From Clostridiaceae bacterium (GTDB lineage: Bacteria; Bacillota; Clostridia; Saccharofermentanales; DTU023), in the NCBI GenBank assembly GCA_012841015.1, contig DUVN01000028.1:39188-103187 (forward strand): a stretch of DNA of 64,000 nt, read 5' to 3'. The position numbers and the translations under genes were made by a program. Shown here piece after piece: positions 29,387 to 39,077 of this stretch. The notes beneath the pieces are model-generated. The model did not search any database. It saw only the letters and a list, made by a program, of their open reading frames with translations, and was not told where the DNA came from. Each line of letters begins with the position of its first letter. Position 1 is the stretch's first letter.

Positions 29387-31255
29387 TCAACCTGCCAACC
29401 TGCGTAAGGCCTCACGATAGATAGAAGCACTGGCAAGCATCCTATCGATCGATATCCATTCGTTTGCTTGATGTGCAACATCGGGGTCACCAGGCAAGGA
29501 GGGCCCAAAGCCGCAGATGTTAGGCAGTGAACGCGCATACGTTCCTCCCCCAATCGCCAAAGCCTCACCTGAAAGCCCTATCGCTTCGTTATAAACATCC
29601 ATAAGTGTGCTGATGAGGTAGGAATCTTTCGGCTGATAGAGCGGCTCGATCACTGAGAGCCACTCGGTTTTGACATCGAAAACATCAGCATTTTCAGATA
29701 AGCGCACTTTTGCTGCTTCAACATCAAATGTGACCGGGAAACGAATGTTGAGGGTGAGACGCGCTTCATTCTCATCGATCTTGAGAAGCCCGGCGTTGAC
29801 AGTTGTATCGCCTGATTCATCGGAATACGCAAGCCCAAGCGACAGGCCATCCGTCTCTTGGCCGATAAGAGCTGAATAGGCCGTCACGAAGCGATCCGAT
29901 AAGTTCTTATCTGAGAATTCGCGCTCAAGTTCATCCATCGCCCGGGAAATAGCATTGATACCTTTGTGTGGAATGCTCGCATGTGCGCTAACGCCTTGAT
30001 ACGCTCTCGACTCGCTATCCTCTTTGAGTGTTAACTCGATATTAGAAGGGACCATGTTGACGGCAGTGCCACCACGAGCAGATGCAATCGCGTCGCTTTC
30101 ACAGCGCTTTTGTACGAGAGCAATGTTGGCGATCCCTTTTTCTGCATAGATGGCAGGGAATTGCGCGTCAGGTGTAAAACCTGCGACAGGGATTTCCTCA
30201 ACTGCCCTGTAATGCTCCATGCATGCCATACCTTTTTCTTCGTTGAGCCCAACGATCAGACGGATGCGCCGTTTCGGCACAAAACTACCATCGTCTTTCA
30301 GCGCTTTCATCGCATAGAGAGTCGCGAGGCAAGGGCCTTTATTGTCGTTGACACCGCGCGCTGTTGCCTTGTCACCTTCGACGACGAGAGTAAACGGATC
30401 ACTGTCCCAACCGCTCCCCGCAGGCACGACGTCGAGGTGAGCGACTGCCGCGACCATCTCGTCGCCCTCACCCATCTCAACGTACCCGGCGACGTTGTCG
30501 ACGTTGACTGTCTTGAATCCCATACCGCTAGCAATGTTAAGGAAGACTTCTAGTGCGCGCTTCGTCTCGCGACCGAATGGGGCGCCTTCTTCTGGAGTAC
30601 CATCGACGCTGGGAACGGCACATAGCTGGCTTAAATCATCCAAAAACTGTTCGCGGTCTTCTGTAAATTCCTGTGCGAGTGCAATGATGCGCTCATCGTT
30701 GGGGCGATCATACGCTTCGTCATCCTTATCATTCGTCGTAGAGAGCAAAATGAGTTCGTCCTCATCGTTTTCGGATTCATCTTCCCGCGCGGCCTTTGAT
30801 GTAAAATCATACCCTTCCTTGTCAATGCAGTCGGGGTGGATATAACAATAAAGGCCCACATACAGCGCCTGTTCGTCGGCAGGTAAACCGCAGATCGAAC
30901 AAAGGGCAGGAGGAACCTCGAGGTCCTCAAGCTTCGTCGTCAAACGCTCAAGAAACTCTTTCATCTGTTTTGCCGTACCAGAGAATGCCGTGTCTTTTGC
31001 GCGGATTGCAATGAAATTATCGGTCATCTCGTAGTCAGCGAGCTTAAGCGGAAATCGCGTCTCCTCAAGCCAACGCGTAAGTTCGATCAAATGCTCCGGT
31101 GCTATGCCGGCTATAGAAGTGAAGAACGAGGTGAGGACGTCGTCCGTCTTTGCGGTGATGCAATAATCGCGGAATTGGCCGAATACATATTCTCCTTCAT
31201 TGGCGACGTGCCAATCTTGACCGGCCGCAAATTTTAGTAGCGAGTTTGAAATCAT
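29387..31255 (-). CDS. M20 (PepV/Sapep-like) dipeptidase with about 190-aa N-terminal extension containing a CxxC...HxxC motif
   Basis: M20 motifs MVAAVAHLDVVPAGSGW, ARGVNDNKGP, GLNEEKGM; extension includes CSICGLPADEQALYVGLYCYIHPDC. Confidence 0.88.
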   Translation of the reverse strand: MISNSLLKFAAGQDWHVANEGEYVFGQFRDYCITAKTDDVLTSFFTSIAGIAPEHLIELTRWLEETRFPLKLADYEMTDNFIAIRAKDTAFSGTAKQMKEFLERLTTKLEDLEVPPALCSICGLPADEQALYVGLYCYIHPDCIDKEGYDFTSKAAREDESENDEDELILLSTTNDKDDEAYDRPNDERIIALAQEFTEDREQFLDDLSQLCAVPSVDGTPEEGAPFGRETKRALEVFLNIASGMGFKTVNVDNVAGYVEMGEGDEMVAAVAHLDVVPAGSGWDSDPFTLVVEGDKATARGVNDNKGPCLATLYAMKALKDDGSFVPKRRIRLIVGLNEEKGMACMEHYRAVEEIPVAGFTPDAQFPAIYAEKGIANIALVQKRCESDAIASARGGTAVNMVPSNIELTLKEDSESRAYQGVSAHASIPHKGINAISRAMDELEREFSDKNLSDRFVTAYSALIGQETDGLSLGLAYSDESGDTTVNAGLLKIDENEARLTLNIRFPVTFDVEAAKVRLSENADVFDVKTEWLSVIEPLYQPKDSYLISTLMDVYNEAIGLSGEALAIGGGTYARSLPNICGFGPSLPGDPDVAHQANEWISIDRMLASASIYREALRRLAG

Positions 31256-31375
31256 ATAAAACCTCCGAGGCTATTGTTAACAATACTGGCCAACCGCTCC
31301 CGCACATGAGAGCGCGAAGACCTGTAAAATTAAATATGATTCTACTATACCACGCTTGCGTTATTGCGTAACGAG

Positions 31376-31404
31376 TTGCTGACATCTGACAACTGTGTTA
31401 TGAT
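31376..31404 (+). promoter_or_regulatory. Sigma-A type promoter upstream of rpsB
   Basis: TTGCTG-17 nt-TATGAT about 86 nt before rpsB. Confidence 0.55.
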
Positions 31405-31489
31405 CTTCGAGGAAAACACACGAGAGTGGCTCTTCTGTTGCCCTCATGGCAGGGTTTAGAGCATCTCGGAGGCAAAAACAGGAGGAATT

Positions 31490-32218
31490 ATGTCTGTCGT
31501 TTCCATGAAACAATTACTTGAAAGTGGTGTACATTTTGGTCACCAGACACGCCGTTGGAACCCCAAAATGGCTCCGTATATTTTCACGGAGCGCAACGGA
31601 ATCTACATCATCGATCTTCAGAAGACGATGCGTAAAATCGAGACCGCCTACCGGTTCATTAATGAGATATCGGCAAGAGGCGGGACCATTCTGTTCGTAG
31701 GCACGAAGAAGCAGGCACAAGATTCAATCCGCGAAGAGGCTGAACGCTGTGGTATGTTCTACGTCAACAACCGTTGGCTCGGCGGTACATTGACGAATTT
31801 TCAGACGATCAGCAAGCGTATCGAAAGGCTTCACGAGCTTCGCGAGCTTGACGCGTCTGACGCGTGGGCTAATCTGCCAAAAAAAGAAATCGCTTCGCTC
31901 CGGCTCGAGCTCGAAAAGCTTGAAAAGAATTTGGGCGGGATTGCCGGTATGAAACATCTGCCATCGTGTGTTTTTATCGTCGATACGAATAAGGAACATA
32001 TTGCTGTGGCAGAGGCGAGGAGATTGCGCATACCGATTGTCGCGATTGTCGACACAAACTGCGACCCCGAAGAAGTCGATTTCGTAATTCCCGGTAACGA
32101 TGACGCGATTCGCGCGATTAAACTGATTACCGGAGTGATGGCAAATGCTGTCATTGAAGGACGCGAGGGATACGAAGTTCAGGAGCTCGATTCGGCGTCG
32201 ACAAACGATAACGCGTAA
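31490..32218 (+). CDS. rpsB: 30S ribosomal protein S2
   Basis: [22 protein letters not shown]...[18 protein letters not shown]-like region ([13 protein letters not shown]). Confidence 0.97.
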   Translation: MSVVSMKQLLESGVHFGHQTRRWNPKMAPYIFTERNGIYIIDLQKTMRKIETAYRFINEISARGGTILFVGTKKQAQDSIREEAERCGMFYVNNRWLGGTLTNFQTISKRIERLHELRELDASDAWANLPKKEIASLRLELEKLEKNLGGIAGMKHLPSCVFIVDTNKEHIAVAEARRLRIPIVAIVDTNCDPEEVDFVIPGNDDAIRAIKLITGVMANAVIEGREGYEVQELDSASTNDNA

Positions 32219-32231
32219 AGATAACGATTAG

Positions 32232-32262
32232 CCGTTGCCGCAGTCTGAGAGTGCGGCAACGG
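32232..32262 (+). terminator. rpsB-tsf intercistronic hairpin without U-tract
   Basis: CCGTTGCCGCA-(9)-TGCGGCAACGG, 11-bp perfect stem. Confidence 0.55.
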
Positions 32263-32333
32263 TGACAAGATAGCAATTAAGGGAAATCTAGAAAGACTAG
32301 TTTAATCCGAAGAGTCGGAATGGGAGGCATACA

Positions 32334-32984
32334 ATGCAAGTGACCGCAAAGATGGTTAAAGAGCTAAGAGACATGACAGGCGCCGGTATGATGGACTGTA
32401 AGAAGGCGCTCACCGCATCAAACGGTGATGCTGAGGGCGCGATTAAATGGCTGCGCCAACACGATCTCGCGACGGCTGAGAAAAAAGCCGGTCGTATCGC
32501 TGCTGAAGGAATTGTCGATTCCTACATACACGAAGGTGGCCGTATTGGCGTGTTGATCGAAGTCAACATCGAGACCGATTTCGCCTCAAAGAATGAAGAT
32601 TTCAAAGAGCTCGTCCATGAGCTCGCCATGCAGGTCGCCGCGATGAACCCGACATACGTTACACGTGATGAAGTGCCTGAAGAAGTTGTGGAGCGCGAGC
32701 GTGAAATCGCCAGGGCGCAGGCGATTAAATCGGGGAAGCCGGAGCGTATCGTTGAGAGAATCGTTGACGGAAGGCTTGAGAAGTTCTTCAACGAGTCTTG
32801 CCTGATGGAGCAGTCGTACATCCGTGACGACTCCAAAACGTGTGAAGAGCTCGTCAAAGAGTTGATCGGAAGAATCGGTGAAAATATTAAAGTTCGTCGT
32901 TTCGTCCGCTATGAGATGGGCGAAGGCTTAGAGAAACGTAATGAGTGCTTCGCCGATGAAGTTGCTGCGCAGCTTGCCAAGTAA
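32334..32984 (+). CDS. tsf: Translation elongation factor Ts
   Basis: VKELRDMTGAGMMDCKKAL signature. Confidence 0.96.
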   Translation: MQVTAKMVKELRDMTGAGMMDCKKALTASNGDAEGAIKWLRQHDLATAEKKAGRIAAEGIVDSYIHEGGRIGVLIEVNIETDFASKNEDFKELVHELAMQVAAMNPTYVTRDEVPEEVVEREREIARAQAIKSGKPERIVERIVDGRLEKFFNESCLMEQSYIRDDSKTCEELVKELIGRIGENIKVRRFVRYEMGEGLEKRNECFADEVAAQLAK

Positions 32985-33125
32985 ATAAGTGAGCGAAACC
33001 GTCGGGGCTATCTCAAAGTAGGCTGCTCTCGAGGGTCACATTTTGACCACAATCGGCCTGAAATCGTGCGAATCTGATCAAAAATTACACGTTAGGCATA
33101 ATATGTGTGATGCCGTAGAGTTGTT

Positions 33126-33176
33126 AAGAGGCTGTCTTATTCTCGCAATTAAGTTGCGGTTTTGAGACAGCCTCTT
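33126..33176. terminator. Nested stem-loop downstream of tsf
   Basis: AAGAGGCTGTCT...AGACAGCCTCTT (12-bp perfect arms) enclosing CGCAA/TTGCG. Confidence 0.6.
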
Positions 33177-33237
33177 GTTACTACATCGAGCGAAGCAATT
33201 GAGAGTTTAGTAGAATGATATTTAGAAATAGCAAATT

Positions 33238-34002
33238 ATGATCGGAGGAAGACGTCTGTGCGCGACTCTCAGTGTAAGTGACGCGTCAGGTGTGCAAAAA
33301 AGAATGGAATACCGTCGTTTACTACTCAAAATATCTGGCGAGTCGCTTGCTGGCGATTCGAAGAGAGGCATTGATTCTTCAGTTGTTGATGAATACGCAT
33401 CGATTATTGCGCGGCTTGCGGACAGGGGGCATGAAGTTGGTATTGTTATCGGTGGCGGCAACTTTTGGCGAGGTCGGACGAGCGGTGAGATGGATCGTGT
33501 TGCTGCTGACAGGATCGGTATGCTCGCAACCGTTATGAACTCGATCGCGATGACAGAGGCTTTGACACGACTAGGATGTAAAGCCCATTTGATGACGGCG
33601 GTGCCGATGCCGACCGTCGGTGACCCGATTGATGGAATCAAGGCAAAACGATACCTCAGGGAGGGTAGTGTTGTCGTCTTCGCTGGAGGGACAGGCAATC
33701 CCTTCTTCTCGACTGACTCAGCGGCAGCTCTACGTGCGGCAGAGATCGATGCTGATATCATTTTGAAGGCGACACTCGTCGATGGTGTATACGACAAAGA
33801 CCCAAATATCCACGACGATGCTGTGATGTTTAAAGAACTCTCTTTCGACGAAGTGCTCGAGCGACGTCTCGGCGTCATGGATGCGACGGCGGCCGCGCTC
33901 TGTCGCGACTACAGACAGAAAGTTGTTGTCTTTAATAGTGCTGATCTCGAAAATATTATCAGTGTTGCGGCAGGTGAGCCGATCGGAACACTTGTTCGCT
34001 GA
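33238..34002 (+). CDS. pyrH: UMP kinase (start ambiguous; conserved protein begins near MEYRRLLLKISGESL at 33304)
   Basis: LLLKISGESLAGD, GIVIGGGNFWRG, VVVFAGGTGNPFFSTD. Confidence 0.94.
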   Translation: MIGGRRLCATLSVSDASGVQKRMEYRRLLLKISGESLAGDSKRGIDSSVVDEYASIIARLADRGHEVGIVIGGGNFWRGRTSGEMDRVAADRIGMLATVMNSIAMTEALTRLGCKAHLMTAVPMPTVGDPIDGIKAKRYLREGSVVVFAGGTGNPFFSTDSAAALRAAEIDADIILKATLVDGVYDKDPNIHDDAVMFKELSFDEVLERRLGVMDATAAALCRDYRQKVVVFNSADLENIISVAAGEPIGTLVR

Positions 34003-34090
34003 CGCATAAGCTGCCGATTCTGATAACATGGTTATAGTCTCAGCTTTGCGGCTTGGGCGTGAAGTCTCAATCATCAGGAGGTATATGATA

Positions 34091-34663
34091 ATGGCATTGG
34101 ACGAAAAAATTAGTGGAGCATATGACGGTTTTGAAGAAAAGATGAAAAAGGCGGTTGCTGTGCTCGAGAATGATCTGCGCACTGTACGCGCCGGTCGAGC
34201 AAACCCGCACGTTCTCGATCCCATCACTGTCCCGTACTATGGTGTACCGACGCCTCTGAATCAGGTGGCGAATATTCAGGTACCGGAAGCGAAAATGCTG
34301 ATCGTTACACCGTGGGACAAGAGCCTCATTAAGGACATTGAGCGTGCAATTCAAGCTTCCGATTTAGGGATCAACCCCATGAACGACGGGCAGTGTCTGC
34401 GATTAGTCTTTCCCTCTTTGACAGAGGAGCGTCGCCGAGAACTGACGCGTGAAGTCGCGAAGAAAGGCGAAGATGCAAAAGTTGCCATCCGCCATATCAG
34501 ACGCGAGGCGAATGACTTCTACAAGGATCTTGAAAAAGCGAAAGAAATATCGGAAGATGCCTGTTATACGATGGGGATAGAGATTCAAAAGCTGACAGAT
34601 CAATACATTGTCAAGATCGACGAGACGATCGAACGCAAAAATGCTGAGCTCATGGAGATCTAA
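34091..34663 (+). CDS. frr: Ribosome recycling factor
   Basis: LRTVRAGRANPHVLDPITVPYYGVPTPLNQVANI; ATG 34091 after AGGAGG. Confidence 0.96.
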   Translation: MALDEKISGAYDGFEEKMKKAVAVLENDLRTVRAGRANPHVLDPITVPYYGVPTPLNQVANIQVPEAKMLIVTPWDKSLIKDIERAIQASDLGINPMNDGQCLRLVFPSLTEERRRELTREVAKKGEDAKVAIRHIRREANDFYKDLEKAKEISEDACYTMGIEIQKLTDQYIVKIDETIERKNAELMEI

Positions 34664-34715
34664 TGACTCTCGTTCGCGGTGCTGTCCTGACTCGATCGAG
34701 TGCAGGTAGCTGAGG

Positions 34716-35456
34716 GTGTCTGTAGCAGTTATGATTGAAAATGCAGAGTCGAGAAACGAAGGAGTTCTCCGTCACCTCGCCGTCATCATGGACGGCAACG
34801 GTCGGTGGGCAAAAAAACGCCACTTGTCACGCGAGATAGGTCATCGTCGCGGCGCAGAAAATTTGAGGACGCTCTGTATTCTGTGTCGTGAGCGAAAGAT
34901 TCAATATTTGACAGTTTATGCGTTTTCGACAGAGAACTGGAAGCGCTCTGCCGCGGAGGTCGGCGCATTGATGCGCCTTATCACGCTTTTTTTCAGAAAA
35001 TATGCGGAAGAACTCGAGCAAGAAGGGATTCGACTCCAGTTTATTGGTGATCGCACCAATCTACCTGCTCACGTTATCGAGACGATCGAACAGGCAGAAG
35101 AGTCCTCAAAAGATCGTCGTATGCTGCGTCTCATCATTGCTTTCAATTATGGGGGAAGACGCGAGATCGTCGAGGCTGCCCGGTCGCTCTCTTTAGAAAT
35201 TTTGGCAGGTGCGATCAGGCATGATGATCTGACCGAACAGATGTTTGCACAACATCTCTATCTTTCTGATGTCCCCGATCCCGATCTCATCGTACGTACA
35301 GGAGGGGAAATGCGCCTCTCCAATTTTTTATTGTGGCAGGCTGCTTATGCTGAGTTCTATTCCGTTGACTGCCTGTGGCCAGATTTTGGCGCTGCGGAAC
35401 TCGATGCGGCACTAGATGACTACAAAAGACGCCATCGACGTTTTGGTGGTAGGTGA
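34716..35456 (+). CDS. uppS: Isoprenyl transferase (undecaprenyl diphosphate synthase)
   Basis: HLAVIMDGNGRWAKKR, FSTENWKRS, PDPDLIVRTGGEMRLSNFLLWQAAYAE. Confidence 0.96.
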   Translation: MSVAVMIENAESRNEGVLRHLAVIMDGNGRWAKKRHLSREIGHRRGAENLRTLCILCRERKIQYLTVYAFSTENWKRSAAEVGALMRLITLFFRKYAEELEQEGIRLQFIGDRTNLPAHVIETIEQAEESSKDRRMLRLIIAFNYGGRREIVEAARSLSLEILAGAIRHDDLTEQMFAQHLYLSDVPDPDLIVRTGGEMRLSNFLLWQAAYAEFYSVDCLWPDFGAAELDAALDDYKRRHRRFGGR

Positions 35457-35510
35457 TTGTATAATATAAAGCGTAATATATGAGTTCCCCTGTCAAGAGG
35501 AGGAGGAAAG

Positions 35511-36431
35511 ATGAAAATAAACAGAGAATTAAGGATACGTATTGTAACAGCTATCATCTATGTGGCTATCATGATTACTTTTATCGTGCCTGGACTTTGG
35601 GTGCCATCAATGACAGTTCTATTGTGTACGGTCGTCACCTTTTTGACTGGTCTCGAAAAGAGTAAGGCTGTTAAGTTACGTTTTGAAGGTGTCTCAACAT
35701 GGTTTGTGGCTGTCGCCTCTGTCTTCGCTGGTCTATTAGGTTTTTTGGGAATTGACGGGAAGACATTCCTCCGCGGTCTATCGTTGACGGTTAGTTTGTT
35801 TGCGAATACATTCGTCGCGTTGCGTATTGTCGGTTACTTCGCATTGATTTTACTACTGTTACTCCCGCTTGTCGGCCTCGTCCGTATGTGGCGTCGCGGT
35901 GCCGATATGTATTTGACGGCTGTGGCAGAAACGGTACTTATTATCTCAACAGCATTGCCGCTTGTGTCAGTGATCGCGCTCCTCTATGGTATCAAGTGCG
36001 GATGGCACTGGTTAGTATTGGCCGTTCTGACGGCATGGATATCTGATACGGCGGCCTACTTCGTCGGGAAACTGTTTGGTCGGATGAAGTTTTCACCGGC
36101 TTTGAGTCCAAATAAGACGTGGGAGGGGACGATTGGCGGTATTGGAGGCACAATTATTCTTTACCTAATCTATTTCCCGCTCGTCATCGGCAAACGCATG
36201 GGTTTCACGACGGGCATTTCACTCGCTTTTGCCGTGATTGCTGCCGTATTTATGAGCACGGTGTCGACGCTAGGCGATATCAGGAGTTCTGCACTTAAGC
36301 GCTGGTGCGGTATCAAAGACTTCGGTTCTCTTCTCCCAGGGCACGGCGGTGTGAGTGATCGATTTGACAGTCTTTCGACGGCTATGCCCGCTATGCTCTT
36401 GTTGTCGATTCTATCGCAATTTTTCGTGTAA
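35511..36431 (+). CDS. cdsA: Phosphatidate cytidylyltransferase
   Basis: SDTAAYFVGKLFGRMKFSPALSPNKTWEGTIGG; S..KR..GIKDFG..LPGHGGVSDRFDS. Confidence 0.95.
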   Translation: MKINRELRIRIVTAIIYVAIMITFIVPGLWVPSMTVLLCTVVTFLTGLEKSKAVKLRFEGVSTWFVAVASVFAGLLGFLGIDGKTFLRGLSLTVSLFANTFVALRIVGYFALILLLLLPLVGLVRMWRRGADMYLTAVAETVLIISTALPLVSVIALLYGIKCGWHWLVLAVLTAWISDTAAYFVGKLFGRMKFSPALSPNKTWEGTIGGIGGTIILYLIYFPLVIGKRMGFTTGISLAFAVIAAVFMSTVSTLGDIRSSALKRWCGIKDFGSLLPGHGGVSDRFDSLSTAMPAMLLLSILSQFFV

Positions 36432-37702
36432 TGGCGCACGATACTATTCTTACGCTGAGCAGATGTGACTTGGGAAGTAACCTGCCTGTTCCTCGTCGCT
36501 TGAACGACCGTGTGCCACAGACGAGAAAGCTTGCGATTCTCGGTTCAACAGGTTCAATTGGAACACAGTCACTAGAGGTTGCGCGTGACGAAGGGTTTGA
36601 AGTTGTTTCTTTGGCGGCCGGTAGGAATGTAGAGAGGCTCATAGAACAGATTCGCCTGTTTAGGCCTGACTATGTCAGCGTACAGGACAAGGATGTGCGA
36701 GCGACATTGATCGAGCGGCTCATCCATCATAATGTATCTTGCCCCGAAATCGGTGTCGGTCGTGAGGGGCTCGTTCGTGCCGCGAAGTGGGACGAAGCCG
36801 ATACGATCGTTGCGGCGATCACAGGTTTTGCTGGTCTTGAACCCGTTCTCGCAGCTGCCAGTTCAGGGAAAAAAATCGCCCTTGCAAACAAGGAAGCATT
36901 GGTCGTCGCAGGTTATGCTGTCATGCAGCTCGCTAGTGATTCAGGTGCGCTCATTCTCCCTGTTGACAGCGAACATTCGGCAATCTGGCAGTGTCTTTTG
37001 TCGGCTTTTCCGTCCGATTTACATCACGTGGTCTTAACGTGTTCTGGAGGGCCTTTCTTCGGTCAAACGCGAGATGATCTTGCTTACGTATCGGTCGCCC
37101 AAGCCTTGGCGCACCCGACGTGGTCGATGGGAGATAAAATCACCATCGATTCTGCTACCCTTATGAATAAGGCGTTTGAATTGATCGAAGCGTGCCATCT
37201 TTACGGACTGGAGCCTGACGATGTGCGCGTTGTGATCCATCCGCAGAGTCGCGTTCACTCGCTCGTCGCGTTCAAAGACGGTTCTTATCTCGCACAGCTA
37301 GGTTCTCCCGACATGCGTGTGCCAATCCGTTATGCCTTGACGTTTCCGTATCATTCTGACTGTTCAAATTCTGAATCATTTGGTTTATTTGATAGCAGCG
37401 TTAATCATGTGTGGACCTTTGCAAAAGTTGATGAAGAGACGTTCCCGTCGCTGCGATTAGCGCGAAAAGTCTGGCATGATGGAGGTCTGATGCCTCTCGT
37501 CTTTAACGCCTCAAATGAAGCGGCTGTCAGACTGTTCCTTGATGGTGTCATTCAGCTGACACAGATCTTTGATTTTGTGGAGAGAGCACTTGTCGAATTT
37601 AGCTACATGTCTTCCATAGAGTCGTCAACATTTGATGATATGATGAACGGGCACCATCGCGTGATGAGGCGAGTACACGATTACAAATACACGACGGCAT
37701 GA
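36431..37702 (+). CDS. dxr: 1-deoxy-D-xylulose-5-phosphate reductoisomerase
   Basis: KLAILGSTGSIGTQSLEV, ALANKEALVVAG, PVDSEHSAIWQCL; overlaps the cdsA stop. Confidence 0.96.
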   Translation: MAHDTILTLSRCDLGSNLPVPRRLNDRVPQTRKLAILGSTGSIGTQSLEVARDEGFEVVSLAAGRNVERLIEQIRLFRPDYVSVQDKDVRATLIERLIHHNVSCPEIGVGREGLVRAAKWDEADTIVAAITGFAGLEPVLAAASSGKKIALANKEALVVAGYAVMQLASDSGALILPVDSEHSAIWQCLLSAFPSDLHHVVLTCSGGPFFGQTRDDLAYVSVAQALAHPTWSMGDKITIDSATLMNKAFELIEACHLYGLEPDDVRVVIHPQSRVHSLVAFKDGSYLAQLGSPDMRVPIRYALTFPYHSDCSNSESFGLFDSSVNHVWTFAKVDEETFPSLRLARKVWHDGGLMPLVFNASNEAAVRLFLDGVIQLTQIFDFVERALVEFSYMSSIESSTFDDMMNGHHRVMRRVHDYKYTTA

Positions 37703-37731
37703 CGCCATCAAGATAATATACAGGAGAAAAA

Positions 37732-39054
37732 ATGACTATTCTCGGGATTTTGGCTGGCATTTTGATTCTCGGCCTTATCATGGTTATCCATGAATTGGGT
37801 CATTATTTGGCCGGCCGATTCTTCAAGATTAAAATAACGCAGTTCTCGATTTTTATGGGGCCAGTCCTCTTCGAGCGTGAAAAGAACGGCATTCACTACA
37901 ACATCAAGGCATTTCCCATCGGAGCATCGGTTAGTTTTGCAGGGGAGGCATCGGAGATCGAGGGGGAGGAAGATGATCCTAATATCGACCCCGATGACCC
38001 GTCTCTTTTTAACAACAAGCCGCGCTGGCAGCGTGCGATTGTCGTCGTGATGGGACCTCTACTCAATTTCTTGACGGCGTTCCTCGTTTTTTCCATCCTT
38101 TTTACTGTACAGGGTGTGATCACGCCTGTAGTAGGCCGTGTCGATCGGAATACACTGATAGAACAATCAGGTATTGAAGTCGGAGATCGTATCTTATCTG
38201 TGAATACTACGCGAGTCCATACGACACTTGACTTCACGATCGCCGAGATGGTTCGTGAACAGGACGAGGCTTGGGTAATCTCTTATCGAAAGCCTTCAGG
38301 TGAGCGCAAACGGACGACAATCTACCCGGCAAAATCACCACCGCGTCCAATGCTTGGTATTGTCTACGTTGAAGATAACGGCAGGTACATTATCCAAGAA
38401 GTTAATCAGGCCGCTGATCATGGAGTCGATGGGTTCCAGAAGGGAGACGCCGTGATCTCGATCGAACATGTGCCTTTCAATGATCATAGGCGCATTACCG
38501 AGATTATCAGTGAGTCGGAGGGGAGAGAGCTGACAGCAGAGATTGAACGCGGTCGTGTTCCGATGACCATCACAGTGAAGCCGATCATGTTGGAGACTGA
38601 TATCCCGCTCGGGATCGTCATGACAAAGTCGGCCAGCGCCGCAGATATCTTATCGCAAGGTTTTCATTATCCTATCTCTGTCCTGCGTTCGACGTTTCGC
38701 GCTTTAGGCATGGTGTTTTCTGGAAAAATAGCTGTTAGAGACAGTGTGGCGGGACCCATTGGCATCGTTTCGATGGCGGCGGAGACGGTGAAGCATGGTA
38801 AGACGTTTGGTGAGATAATTGCCAAGCTCGCGACTTTTTTAGGTCTTCTCTCGGTCGCCGTTGGTTTCACGAATCTACTGCCGATTCCTCCACTCGACGG
38901 CAACCATCTGTTGCTCATCACGGTGGAGGCGATCCGCCGCAAGCCGCTCTCAAAGAAATTCAAAATGACCGCAAGTACAATCGGTGTTATTTTCATACTG
39001 TTGCTCGGTTTGGCCGTCATTGTGCTCGATCTCATGCGATTATTCGGTTGGTAA
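37732..39054 (+). CDS. rseP: RIP metalloprotease RseP
   Basis: HELGHYLAGRFFKIKITQFSI; PDZ region; NLLPIPPLDGNHLLL. Confidence 0.94.
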   Translation: MTILGILAGILILGLIMVIHELGHYLAGRFFKIKITQFSIFMGPVLFEREKNGIHYNIKAFPIGASVSFAGEASEIEGEEDDPNIDPDDPSLFNNKPRWQRAIVVVMGPLLNFLTAFLVFSILFTVQGVITPVVGRVDRNTLIEQSGIEVGDRILSVNTTRVHTTLDFTIAEMVREQDEAWVISYRKPSGERKRTTIYPAKSPPRPMLGIVYVEDNGRYIIQEVNQAADHGVDGFQKGDAVISIEHVPFNDHRRITEIISESEGRELTAEIERGRVPMTITVKPIMLETDIPLGIVMTKSASAADILSQGFHYPISVLRSTFRALGMVFSGKIAVRDSVAGPIGIVSMAAETVKHGKTFGEIIAKLATFLGLLSVAVGFTNLLPIPPLDGNHLLLITVEAIRRKPLSKKFKMTASTIGVIFILLLGLAVIVLDLMRLFGW

Positions 39055-39077
39055 GAAGAGCTGTGTCGTGAGGGTAC

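Noticed and set aside
33222-33878. 218-aa minus-strand ORF
   Set aside because: Antisense to pyrH; Ser-rich artefact composition.
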